DNA of 64,000 bases from Zoroaster sp. YZ-2022 (GCA_029582265.1 CM055820.1:15454622-15518621), one strand, 5' to 3'. Positions 1 to 14,200 are shown, counted from the stretch's first letter. Numbers and translations are program-made. The notes: generated by a model not told the origin, from the letters alone.

Positions 1-106
1 GGTGGGGGGATAGAGCCAGAATAACAGTGATTTGTACATTCTGGAGAATGGTATTATTAAAGAGTAACTCTCTAATCAAGATTGTTGTGTCGCTTTGTAT
101 GTTCAG

Positions 107-205
107 ACCAAGGAACAGAACATAGCAGTAGTCTCACGTCTGGAGGGCGATCTTGAATCAACCATGAATAGTCTTGCAGAAACAAAGTCTGAGCTACAGC
201 AAAAG
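107..205 (+). CDS. EEA1: EEA1 exon (window exon 1), coiled coil
   Basis: 33 codons, phase 0/0, beginning TKEQN and ending ELQQK. It is flanked by ttcag and gtatga. The composition is coiled coil (E, Q, L, S). The exon upstream of it is outside the window. Confidence 0.85.
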
Positions 206-3200
206 GTATGATCAAACCTCATATAAAAAACATGGAATAAAAACTGCTCATTGCTATGTTGGAGTATTTAAATATAAACTATTGTCATGCTTTCTGTGAA
301 CTGCCTTTTAATATGCGTAATACTTTTTAACTAATATTTTACTCTGAAGTGAAACACTACTGAGGTGTGCCCAACCCTGACCACAAGGTTCTCTGAAAGT
401 CAGAGAAGTTTGCTATCAGAACAGTCATGGGTTAAAATGTTCATTATAAACTCAAGAAAAAGTTTGATGAGAGTGATTTAATGTAGTTAAACTGTTCATC
501 TTGTTGAATTTAGCACAACAACATGGTATAAAATACAATGTAGTGTAATGCTTCTACCTACATGTACATTAGCCAATAGATGCAAATTTATTTGAGGATC
601 ATATTGGTGTATGTGATATTTTCAGTCGACATGTACTATATAGATTGGGTTTTCAGTCCCTACCTGATTACATGGGTTTTCACCAGAACATTGTTTATGG
701 TTTTTCTCCTTAATCCTCCGCTGAACATTTCGTCATTGTCTTCTCATCACAGGTTTCTTTAGGCATACGAGCTACAGACACTTTTGACAAATCCTTGGTT
801 TCATCAATAGAAAAATATGAATGATTTTTATCATTGATGAATTGGTCAAGACTTATATTTACATCATTCCACTTCCAAACTTCAAATATGAAAATATTTC
901 TTAATATTTCTTGCCCAAGAAAAACTTACTGAAGTAGGATTTGAATCTGCAGCTATCAAAAGTTATTGTTAAAGAGTTGTATGCACTTTTTAGTACTTTT
1001 TCTTACTTTTTAGTATAGTGCTTAATGAACATTTTAATACAATATTTTTTTAAACATGTTTATGAATTTTATTTTAGTTTAATAGTATTGAAATTCAGAA
1101 GAATGCCCTTCAAAAGTCATTATCTGAAGCACAACAATGTCTTTATAGAAAAGAACAAGAACTGGCTCAACTACAACAACAGAAGGTATTCAATTAATGT
1201 TTAACATCAACCTCATCAATATTAATACATGTTTTTGCTATTTTATATAGGTTTTCCTGGTCAATTTCGGCAAATAATCAGCCAATTTCACTTTCATGTT
1301 CATATTAAAGCGATTTTGTTACTGTGTTTTGAATTAAGAATTCAAGCATTCAATTTCATTTTCAGGCTGCGAATTCATTTAGCATTATATTCAATTTTGC
1401 ATATACGTTGTTCTTTTTAGTACTGCACATTCGTCATCCAATTTTAATAGCAGAGTTGGTTCGACTAGATTTTCACTAAAATGTTATTTTCATTTTCGTA
1501 TAACGGCAATCAATTTTGCAAAATGAGAATTCAAAAAAAACTACGAGAAACAAATGCAAACAAATAGATTAATTGTACAAAACAACTGAATACGTTTCAC
1601 ATCATACTTTAAATCAAACTTAATTTTCTTTTCTTTATTCATGTGCGTTTCTCATACACTATATAGGATTATCGGTCTTTTTTATCACACTTTGTTTTGT
1701 TTATATATTCTCTGATTATGAATCTTTATTGGTTTTCTGACCTGGGCCTAATTCTGCAATGTGTTTTTGAAACATTTATGTTATATTGGATTGTTTCATT
1801 ATAACCTGTTTTATTGTTTGTTTTATGTCTTTATGATTTTTTGTCCTGGTTTTATGTGGTTTTTCCCTTAACCGTCATTGCACAAATTCCACAAATGCCT
1901 GCCCAAAAATGAATTTGAATGACCAAAAAGCTACTGCGAATTTGAATGCTGTTCGAGTGGATTATTAAATTGGATGATTATTTTGTTTAAATCACATGAC
2001 GCAAGAGTATTATTGCCTACTCATAAAACGAAATTGAATGATGATATTTAGCAGCATTCAATTTCGAGCAAAACAGAATGACGCGGTGTTTAAATTGGCT
2101 GCTTATTTGCCGAAATTGACCGGGAAAACCTATAGTAGACTAATTTGTATCACTTTTTAATTAGAATGTGATGTTATTTACATATGATGTGCAGTGTGCA
2201 ATTATTAATTATTAATTGCACATTGCACATCATTTAAATCAGTTAAACTGATCTGGTGAAATGTCAGTTACATCCAATCTTCACATATGAAGATACTCAT
2301 TCTAGAGTTAATTGTTTAAATTTTTCAGAATGATATTATGGTACAAGCTGCAGAGCGTGTTGAGAAACTATCAGCAGATCTAAAGAGCACACAAATGGAT
2401 CTCAGCAAAACTAAGGTTTGATTTAATTTATGACTAATTAATAGATTAGAATTTCATAAAAGGTGCCCAGCCCGTTTAAAGTGCCTTTTACAAACTGGAG
2501 ATTACAAATATGTATTTCTCTAAGGGATTTTCATTCTTTTTTGTTTATCCATATGTTTTTCTGTGTATCAATGTGTATGTCTTTGTGCCTATATCTGTCT
2601 ATACCACCATCTATGTGTCTGTCTGTCAATCAATTATTGGGATATGTTATTTGTTACAGACAAGCTTTGTGCCTATGACCATGTTGTATACTGCATGTTT
2701 GTTACAAACAAGCTTTGTGCCTATGACCATGTTGTGTACTGTGTATTTGTTATAAACAAGCTATGTGCCTATGACCATGTTGTATACTGCATGTTTGTTA
2801 CAAACAAGCTATGTGCCTATGACCATGTTGTGTACTGCGTATTTGTTACAAACAAGCTATGTGCCTATGACCATGTTGTGTACTGTGTATTTGTTACAAA
2901 CAAGCTTTGTGCCTATGACCATGTTGTGTACTGCATGTTTGTTACAAACAAGCTATGTGCCTATGACCATGTTGTATACTGTGTATTTGTTACAAACAAG
3001 CTTTGTGCCTATGACCATGTTGTGTACTGCATGTTTGTTACAAACAAGCTATGTGCCTATGACCATGTTGTATACTGCATGTTTGTTACAAACAAGCTTT
3101 GTGCCTATGACCATGTTGTGTACTGCGTATTTGTTATAAACAAGCTATGTGCCTATGACCATGTTGTATACTGCATGTTTGTTACAGACAAGCTTATCAG

Positions 3201-5190
3201 CAAAGATCCAGATTGAGCAGCAACTTACTGAACGTCTTGGACATCTAGAAGCAGAGAAGATTGAGTTACAAGATCAGTTTAGTGTGGAGCAAGATGTGGT
3301 GGTTACTCTCAAGACACAGATTACAAATCAGGATGAACAAATGGCTCAAAAGGTGAACAAACACAAAGTTTGGTTTATTGGTAATTATGGTTTTTAATAA
3401 GGGATATTAACCTTCATTTAACAACTAAAATCTAGTTGAGTTTCATTTTTTTTGTATTTTGTTGGCATCTTGCATATTCATGAGCACATCTGTGATGTCA
3501 TAGCAGGATCGGATGCATATGATTGTTTTGTCCAAGAAGGTTGTTTGAATTCTTTGTCTTTCCACAAGTCAGTTCTTTTAACATTTTTTGTAGTTTAATA
3601 TCCAGAGTGTTTAATTATCAGTCAGAGGAAACCACTGCAAAGATTGGTTTAATTTTTGTACACTTTTAGTGCTGCTGGTGATTCTTAGATCCTATTGTGA
3701 GTTCAAAAAAATAAATTGTTTTAAATGGTATGCATGAACATCATTAACAATGTAAACTGTGCGCTCAGTCTTCACTATACGTCAAATATAGACTTCCCTT
3801 TTTGTTCAGAAGCATAAATATCTCAATATAATGTGTATCTACATCAAATGTCTATATCAAATGCATACCTGCCAACCATTCCGATTTTGGCGGTAATGTT
3901 ACTATTTTTTAATGTAGATTCCGCATTACGAATTTGTGTCATTAAATTCCGATTTTCCGATATTCTCAATATAAAATAAAGGCTGGAGCAGAGGTTAACA
4001 TGCACCCACTGATCGTAACGTAAAATTGAACATGCTTGCACGCATGCGCTCAGTTATCACACGTTAATCAATGTAAAACATAATGCCTGCCTCGCATGCG
4101 TTCTTGTTGCATGTTTGTCCAGTCCGATAGTGTGTCTACATGTGTGAGGTGTGTAAATTAAAAAAAAGCTCAGCAAAGTTTTTAAAAAACATAGGCCAGC
4201 TGTAAAGACACCTTAGAATTATCCTGGCTCCAGTCTGTTCAAAGTATTTTAAAAGAAAAAGAAACAAGACAACCAGCAACCAAAAAGACACAATTTCTGG
4301 GTCACAAGTTCACATCAAAGAACTGTGTGCTTGTGGAATGTTGAATGTATCAATTTGGGATTAGAGCCAAGACAAGAGTTGGGGCTATTGTTCAGTTGAC
4401 AATGACTGACAGATTGTGGTTTTACACTCCCAGTCCAGTTAACATTAACCTCTGGGACCTGGTTCTTGGCTGGTTTCCAAGACGTGGGTACCCCGCTCAT
4501 CTGGTTTTTGCCTAAGCAGTGTGGCAGGGAACCAGTGTCAATGTGTTTAACGTTGAATGTCATAAATAAACTCCTCAAAAAAGTTCGGAAACTCAAGTTT
4601 GACTGACGATTTCTCTCTTGTTACCAACTCATTTTCCTTGCATTTGGTATCATTGGAAAGCCCGGTTATTCCTCTTTACAATGATGTGCCATTTGTTATG
4701 ATTACGCAATTGGGGGATGTGCAGCACAGCTGAATATGGGGGTGGGTGTAAAGTGAAATGTTTTTTTTTTAGGAGTTTATATAGATCGCGGCAGGCCACA
4801 TAGTTGCAAATGCGGCGCATCAAACACATTCTCGTGAAAAGAAACAAAGTTGCCGGCCAATTAAAATGTATCAGTAAAGCTTCCCACAAGATGAAATAAA
4901 TCACTTAGTGGCAACAAATTATTGTTCACAATTAGTTCTGAAACTGAACAAAGGAAATTTTGTGGCGTTTTTTTTTTCACCATGAAATAAATTATAGTGT
5001 ATCGATAGCGTATCGGCATTTTTTTTATAGCGTATCGGCCCAATACGCTGTTGTATGCCTGTCTAGAACACTGCCTACATGTACATTTATGCATACTACT
5101 AGACAATTTTCTCTGTGCTGCTGATCTATTTGAACACACAATCTCAGTCCCATGCATACAAATTTTAGTTGTTAAATGTTTTTCGCCTTG

Positions 5191-5222
<32 letters not shown>

Positions 5223-8200
5223 GCCTCAGTGCCAATGTGATTGAGTTTGGATCCCTTTATTTAGCCTGCCCTTTTATGAAAGTGGCCTCATGCCCTTGAA
5301 TTTCCAATTTGATACCTGCAAATGCATCTATTTTATGAATAAGTAATTCAAAGCAAATATAGCCTATATTTTTTGTTATTTTTTATGGGATTATCTAAGT
5401 AATTTCCTTTTCTGTCTTTTCTCATGTAGGATGTCCTTGTCACCTCATGCATCTAGCTGCTCAAAGAGCAGCTAAACAGCTGCCTGTGAAGGCAGATTAT
5501 TATTTTTATTTATTTATTTTTTGGGGGGGTGCTCAGATATCAAACATAGAAAGACCTAACATGTTCTTCATTTGTCATTATGCAATCAAGATTCATGAGT
5601 CACTCATGATTGACTCATGACTCTTGAATCAACCAAAATTATTTCTGAAATATTGGTCATAATTTTTTTGCAAACATGTTCCAAAATAAGGCTCAGATTG
5701 CACCAGAGAGCATCTAAAACCCCTGAGCTTCCAGGGCCCTTAAGCGGGCCCTGGACCCCGGCCGTGAGGGACTTCGCGCTCGTGATGTGCGCTTCACGCA
5801 CATAATTTCACAGCCCCCGCTTCACTCATTCTGAATTTCTGCCCTTTCATGTTGGCAGGTATGCAAATGTCATATATCTCAATATAATGTGTATCTACAT
5901 CAAATGTCTATATCAAATGTCATTTTCTAATGAATACTTCTGCTTCATGACAGTTTGATCAATGTGAGAAATTAGAAAGACAATTAGAAAATAAAGAGGA
6001 ACAGCAGAAAGATTTACAGAGAAAAATAGAGGTTGGTACTTCTTGGATTCTTTTGTTATATTGTATTTTATTTAATAATAGAAGAATGTATTGAATAAGT
6101 TATTGTGTATACATATGTTTGTTTGGTTTGGGGTTTATTTCTACAGCATCCAGTTAAAATAAACTTGGTTTATTACTTGATGTGAGTTTCACTTTTTACG
6201 GGCATTTTTTCTTTTGACCATTGCTGTCATTAAAATATACATATTTATTTTGTTGGAGGTGTTTCTATTAATTGTCTCCAAATATTTGTGTTTCCAACTT
6301 TTCCCTCAAATCCTAGGTTTTAGAACAAGAAGTTGCCAAATCTTGTGATCAGTGCCGTAACTATGAAACACAAGTGGTTAAACTGCAGGCACAAGTCAAG
6401 GTAATTATATAATAGAGAATTAGCTGTTCCAAACTGCTTACCAACCTAAAGGACCTATAGTACAAATGCAAAATAATGGTGAAAGCAAAATGCCTTTTGA
6501 GAAAGAACCTGCTAGGTTCAAAACATAAGACCAATAACCATTATTTTTTAGGTTGGTGAAATTCTTGCGTCAGGAGATAAACAATTGATTTAATTTTGCC
6601 CTACACTGACATGTGTATAGCACTGCACACTCAGTGCTTTCCTGTATACATGTATATATCGCGGAACCCACTGCTATATGGGATTCTAGCCGGCCAATTG
6701 TCATCGGGCAAGCTCGGTGGTCGAGAGGTTAAGACGTCTGCACTAGTAAGCAGGAGGTCATGGGTTCGAATCCCGCCCGAGTCGCCTGTGTAGTTTTTTC
6801 ACAGACACTCGGAAAGCACTGAGTATGCAGTGCTATACACACATCGGTGTAGGGCAAAATTAAATCCATTATTTTTTAATTATGTAAGTATATATATTTA
6901 AAATCGGGAAAATACAAACAAATTGTGTTGATTGTTTTCTTTTTCAGGAAGTCAGTGAAAATTAATTAGTATGTCATAACAGAACAAAATTAGTTTATAA
7001 CAATTTGAGATAACAAAGTATGAATGTAAATTTCCAGGATCAGGGCAGTATGATTCAATATTTTATTTGCTCTTTTCCTCTTTGTAATATCATGCAAATG
7101 GTATAATGTGTCAATTACATTGCCTTGCATTGAATCAATTATACATAAAAGAAGAATCATGTTATCCCACCTTCACAGGATGGTCAAGAAAAGAGTGAAG
7201 CTCTTCACAAGGAACTTGAAAATCTTCACATCACCTTAACCACGACTGAAGAGGATTTAGAAAAAGTGAGAGGAAGTGAGGCATCACTGATGAGCAGTGT
7301 AGAAGGCTTACAGGAGGTGAGTAAATGAGCTTGGGAATAAATTGGAGAGAGAGAGAGAGAGAGCTGTGAGCCACAAGATATGAACAAGATCTTTATGTTA
7401 ATTATTACATTACAGCTTAAATAAAACTAGTTTGATAAGATTTGTAACAAGTCACAAGTTTGATATTTGTATTATGTATATTTATAATATTCAAAGAATA
7501 TCAGAACTTAACTGTTTTTGTTTTATTATTGACAGGTTAAAATGGTGCTAGATGCTAGAGTAGCTGAGTTGGATGATGAGTTAAAAGTTGAGATTGAGAG
7601 GTTCCAATCACTTAAGCAAGAAGAGGTTTGTATGGCTATGATTATTGGTATTCATTTGTCATCACTAAATCTATTCTCTGTCAATCTGTCCCCCCAATCC
7701 TGTTGTCATACAATCCCTCTGTCTCTGAGTTAGATGAAGAGGTAAAGGATGAGAATGAGAGGTAATGATCACTGAATCCAGAAGAGAAGTCTTCTATCTC
7801 TAAATCTATTCTCTGTCAATCTGTCTTCCTAGTCTGTTGTCATACAATCACTCTTGTCTCTGAGTTAGATGAAGAGGTAAAGAATGAGAATGAGAGGTAA
7901 TGATCACTGAATCTCTAAATAATTATATTCTTTGTCTGTGAATCTGACTGGTCTCTTTTCTTTGCCAGCAAATCAGTGTGTTTATTTTCTTCTGTCCCTC
8001 CACCTTGATTCTCAATTTGCCAGTAAATAAATATACATGTTATTACCACAGGCTTCCAAACAGGTGGAAATTGAAAAGCTGAATGCCATAATGTTTGAAC
8101 TTGAGAATTCCAAAGCCTCACTCACCACCCAGTTGACGGGGCTTAACGCAGCACTACACCAAGAAAAAGAGGACAAAGCAAAGGTATATTAAACATGAAA

Positions 8201-11200
8201 TCAATTAAAAAACAAACTGCTTTTCTTTACTAGTTTACTCATTTCATATATATGCTGGTATGTGTGGGTATAGTTATTGTTTGTCAATCCATTACAACAG
8301 AGCACTCATAACAAAAGGAACACTCATCCTCAAATATTAATGTGCTTGTGTATGTGCGTTTAGGTTGTTTAATGGTTGAAAGAACAAATGACCACATAAA
8401 TTCAAATCTTTTATTCAAAGTATTCACTTAATGTACAGTGACTTACATGTAGATTCAATAATTTTCACTCTTAAATAAGGTAAATTTATTTACTCTTTCA
8501 TGAACTGAATGCCCTCAATGAATTTTGTGTATTTATTTTTTACTGATATTTTTACATTTTAATCTCATTTCTTGATACTCTCTTGAGCTATTTAGCTGAC
8601 TTGAGTATATTCTTTTGTAGAAATAAAACCACATTTATTGTAATCTTCTACTTCATACCTATAGGAGATATCTGCAATGCAGGAGGCAAAGCAACTTCTT
8701 ATTAAACAGAAGTTGGACATGCAATCACAACTTATGGACAGAGAGAATGCATTAACTAAGGCTGAGGCAGACCATGCTGAGAGTAAGGAGGTTGCACACA
8801 AAGTACAGACGATGTTAAGAGATGAATCAGCTGCACTTCAGAATAAACTGGTATGTCATTAATGAAGCGCTTTAATAAAGGAACACCCCATGTTTAGTAT
8901 TTCATAAAGCTTGAATATTTGTAAAGTATTTAATGACTGAACAGTGATAATCTAGAAACTAATTGATAAAGAGAAAAATTTGTTTAAAGTAGATGTGTTG
9001 TTATCTTTAAAAAAGAACATGTTTATAGAATTAAAATCACAATAAAATAGAAAAGATAACGGTGAATTATTGGTCTGATCACACACCAAAATCTTGCTGT
9101 GGATGTAGTTTTATTGTCTATCTGATGTGACTTTTGGAAGGATAACACTCATATTTATTTTAGGCTACTGAGGAACAAGCCAAAGCCCAACTACAATGCC
9201 AAAAAGATGAGATAGAGCAACGGTCTGGCATGCAGCTTAGTGCACTCAGTGAAAACCTTGGTACACTACGAAGTGATCTTTTACAATCAGATACAAGAAA
9301 ACAAGAGCTAGAGAAAGTGGTTGATGAACTAAGAGGTGAAATAGCAGGTGGGTAGAAAAAAGGGTGGACATACATGGTGAGATAGAGATCAATAAGGGTG
9401 GACATACATGGTGAGATATAGAGAGAGATGAGATCAATAAGGGTGGACATACATGTACATGGTGAGATATAGGGAGAGATGAGATCAATAAGGGTGGACA
9501 TACATGTACATGGTGAGATATAGAGATGGATAGAGATCAATAAGGGTGGACATACATGGTGAGATATAGGGAGAGATGAGATCAATAAGGGTGGACATAC
9601 ATGGTGAGATATAGGGAGAGATGATATCAATAAGGGTGGATATACATGGTGAGATATAGAGAGAGATGAGATCAATAAGGGTGGACATACATGGTGAGAT
9701 ATAGAGAGAGATGAGATCAATAAGGGTGGACATACATGGTGAGATATAGAGATAGAGATCAATAAGGGTGGACATACATGGTGAGATATAGAGAGAGATG
9801 AGATCAATAAGGGTGGACATACATGGTGAGATATAGAGAGAGATGAGATCAATAAGGGTGGACATACATGGTGAGATATAGAGAGATGGATAGAGATCAA
9901 TAAGGGTGGACATACATGGTGAGATATAGAGATGGATAGAGATCAATAAGGGTGGTCTTACATGGTGAGTTATATATAGAGATGAGATCAATAAGGGTGG
10001 ACATACATGGTGAGATATAGAGAGATGGATAGAGATCAATAAGGGTGGACATACATGGTGAGATATAGGGAGAGATGAGATCAATAAGGGTGGACATACA
10101 TGGTGAGATATAGAGAGATGGATAGAGATCAATAAGGGTGGACATACATGGTGAGATATAGGGAGAGATGAGATCAATAAGGGTGGACATACATGGTGAG
10201 ATATAGAGAGAGATGAGATCAATAAGGGTGGACATACATGGTGAGATATAGAGAGATGGATAGAGATCAATAAGGGTGGACATACATGGTGAGATATAGG
10301 GAGAGATGAGATCAATAAGGGTGGACATACATGGTGAGATATAGAGAGAGATGAGATCAATAAGGGTGGACATACATGGTGAGATATAGAGAGATGGATA
10401 GAGATCAATAAGGGTGGACATACATGGTGAGATATAGGGAGAGATGAGATCAATAAGGGTGTACATACATGGTGAGATATAGAGAGAGATGAGATCAATA
10501 AGGGTGGACATACATGGTGAGATATAGAGAGATGGATAGAGATCAATAAGGGTGGACATACATGGTGAGATATAGGGAGAGATGAGATCAATAAGGGTGG
10601 ACATACATGGTGAGATATAGAGAGATGAGATCAATAAGGGTGTACATACAGTACATGGTGAGATATAGAGAGAGAGATCAATAAGGGTGGACATACATGG
10701 TGAGATATAGAGAGATAGATATCAATAAGGGTGGACATACATGGTGAGATATATAGAGAGATGAGATCAATAAGGGTGGACATACATGGTGAGCTATAGA
10801 GAGATGAGATCAATAAGGGTGGACATACATGGTGAAATATAGAGAGATGGATAGAGATCAATAAGGGTGGACATACATGGTGAGATATAGAGAGATGGAT
10901 AGAGATCAATAAGGGTGGACATACATGGTGAGATATAGGGAGAGATGAGATCAATAAGGGTGGACATACATGGTGAGATATAGGGAGAGATGATATCAAT
11001 AAGGGTGGATATACATGGTGAGATATAGAGAGAGATGAGATCAATAAGGGTGGACATACATGGTGAGATATAGGGAGAGATGAGTTCAATAAGGGTTGAC
11101 ATACATGGTGAGATATAGAAAGACATGAAACTTTATTCAACTTAATCCTGACAATCACCATACCAAGAATCGTAACTTACAAAACAAGATAAGTACCATT

Positions 11201-14200
11201 AAATATTTTGATTAAAATTCCAAACATGATTTAATATCACTTTATAAATCATTGTTAAAAAGGATAACCAAGGCTGTCATTTTAGTGGAAGAAATAGACC
11301 AAGCCTTTAGGCCAAAAAAAAAAGTCTGCAGTTTCTGGTCTCTGTGTGTGTCGCCTCAGACCCACGCATGTCGCCTCAGACCCGCGCGTGTCACCTCAGA
11401 CCCGCGCGTCTCACCTCAGACCCGCGCGTCAGCATTTATAATTTTCTTTTTTTTGCTATGAAACAATGTCCAATTGCAGCCAAAATTGCTGAATCGATTG
11501 GAATTCTGCCGTGCTGTGCTTTAAACCCTGGGACGTGCCATGGCGCTTGTTTTGTAAGTAGGTTTGTAAACAAAATGTAATTACTCCGTTTATGCTTACC
11601 CCAAATTTCTCAAATTCCGTAAGTTCACTGTTGAAGTATACCCAAATAGCATGGTTAATTCCCATTAGCCTGCTTTGAACCCTTGACCCAAAAAATCCTA
11701 CTGCAAAAAGCATGGTCCCATAGGACCGTGTACAAATCCTGCATGGTCCCATAGGACCGTGTACAAATCCTAATCCCATCTGTCAACACAAGGCCATTGA
11801 CTTCAGCTCCTAGGCGGCTTATCAAAAGCTATCAGTTACCCACTATGGTGTGCCAGAACATGAATCCAGACAAGCTGGAGCCATCAGCCAGAGTATGAGA
11901 GATGTTTATTCCTATAACTGCTATGGGTACACATAATAGGGTATATTTTATGTCGATTTGGGGTAGGGGAAAAAGCGTTATCAGAACTAAAATAAACATC
12001 AACCTAAAGGGCCCTTACATTTTTTTTTTTTTGCTTCAAATTGTTGTCTAGGGTCTAGAGGACCTCTAGGCATCTGTTAAAACCATTGGCAGTTGGTAGT
12101 GTTCAACGCAACAGAAGTTATAGCGCCCCTTCACACCTAATGAAAAATTAAGCGCGATGCAACCGCAGTGTTAGTATAAGTGTCATTGCAGGAGGGTATT
12201 ACTTTTTCACATAGGGGTATGAACGTTTGCCCGATTTGTGAGGCCTCTCTTAAGCCACCATACTTTGTGTATGTGAAATTTGGTCTCGACATAACATGAC
12301 GTCATATCATGACTTGAAATGTATCTCTCAAATGAAATGTATCTCATATTTTCCAGTGCTTGAAGCTACCATTCAAAATAATCAGGATGAAAGAAGAACA
12401 CTTCTAGAAAGGTAAGAGATTTAAATCTCCTTTCTGACTGTTTTGCCGTGAATTTTTTAAAGAAATGAACAATAATTTAAAAGTCTTTAAGTAACATGTT
12501 ACTGATGTTTTTTCACCATATAATCAGAGGGCAACACAAATCTACTTTTATATATTCCACTGTTGCTTATTAATTTGTATGAATAAAACAAATCTTTTTT
12601 TTGTTTTGAAACATAAACCATGGTTCGACTTATTTATGGTAGTCCGCTGGCCTAGCCAAATGCCAGTTAAAATGGTGCCGGATGGGTTAAAACGCTGTTC
12701 AAAGTAGTCCGGCAGGCTAGTCAAAATCATAAAGACTGTACTAAATCCTAGTTATTTTTACTTTATATTTACAAATCTTATTCTACTGAGCCATGTACAT
12801 TAATACATGTATACTTACATACCATGTGTGTCCATGGTATGCTGACCAAGTAATGCTGATGGCTGTGTGGGCAGTGTGCACAGGTAGTGTTTGAGGATCA
12901 CGTGCCTATTTCTGCGCATGGTGATAGATTTGCACAGTAACAAATTTATATTGTTCTTATAGGCTATTCGATTGCTCATGAATATGTTCATTATGTTGCA
13001 CATTCATTCTTATACCTTCCCTGTACAAAAGTAGGTGCTCTGTATACTACTGTGGCAGAATTTACCAATTACCAATTGGGACGATGTGTCCACCGGCAAT
13101 CACCCATGGTTGTGCGGGCATTCCTAATCAGGGCCGGAAGAATCAGTCCGTTCGGGTGGAAATGTACCGCCACATATACGGATCGCAGTACCCAGAACTC
13201 CCAAATTAACCTCAGAGGGACATTAGAACGGGGGACAGACAGAAATAATACAAACTGGTTGACACTAACTGATAGTTTAATGATTTATTTACATTGAACT
13301 GAATTAATAGTTGACCACAGGTTTGATTAACTTTATGAAATAGTACGTGAGCCTCTATGGAACTGATTAATGGGCAATAAAATATGGGACCAGTGTTAGC
13401 CTCTAAAACTCTTTTTATCCCGGAGCGTCAAAACCTACTCCCGTTAGCCTCTGATAGCCTAAGTATCCTTGGCTATCCTCTTGTGGTAACGTCACCACGC
13501 AGTCGAGTGCCCTCCCAGATTGCCCCGTTAGCCTCAAGCAATGACTCCTGTGTCCCCGGTTACACTGTGCACCCAAAGACTTAGTAACCTCCCACTTGAC
13601 CTTCCCTGGTCGGTTGGGGCAATGCACCGTCTTTGTGCCTTGTGTCCTTTATCCTACCCAGGTATAGTAACCTGCTGTCACAGTATCCCTGACCACCTAC
13701 GTCCTTCCACTTCGGTGGCAAATCCAGCACTGACTCCTCTCACATGCACACACGTGTACGTTGCATGCCGCCGCTGCGCGCATCGTGGGTGACTCATCCT
13801 GGCCATTGTCCAATCAACGTGCGTTCTGCTAGTCACCGACTGTTGCGGCAGTGACCGCTACACGTTGTGCGCCCTCTGTTGTCCAACAGAGAATCGGTTA
13901 TTCCCTCCATTGATTTTCGTTACACTACGATGTAATGCATTGACTGTGCCGAACTGAGGTATGTTACTGGCCAAACTGGTGCAAAAAAAGAGGATTTTAA
14001 TTTTAATTCATCCATCAGGGTTCCTAATGATCACCTAAACACGTTGCTTTAATAATCGTTGCCAAAAAACAAGGATACATTGAGGACCAGTAAAAGTAAG
14101 CCTCAACTGTCAAGATAAATTGCCCAGTCTGGGGCTCAAAAATGGATGATTTTGAAAACCAAATTTGGCGGTATTTCGGTTTAGTGAAAATCCCTCGGTT

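Noticed and set aside
2563..3216. 217-residue frame of repeated VTNKLCAYDHVVYC
   Set aside because: It is the 48-bp array in another frame; the real gene uses only the last partial unit in the EEA1 frame.
4315..5235. Coding genes on the minus strand (93-124 residues)
   Set aside because: Low-complexity or meaningless frames within a TIR element; no domain or splice context.
6708..6786. Functional tRNA gene
   Set aside because: The anticodon loop is eight bases, the acceptor has a mismatch, and the block sits inside a repeated foldback element.
9160..11161. Long minus-strand open frames (up to 368 residues) of repeated SPCMSTLIDL
   Set aside because: They come from a 45-bp tandem array read in several frames at once; there are no independent coding features.
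13384..13792. Small genes in the G/C-rich block
   Set aside because: The block is bounded as an LTR with TG..CA ends and a target duplication; the frames lack any recognisable domain.
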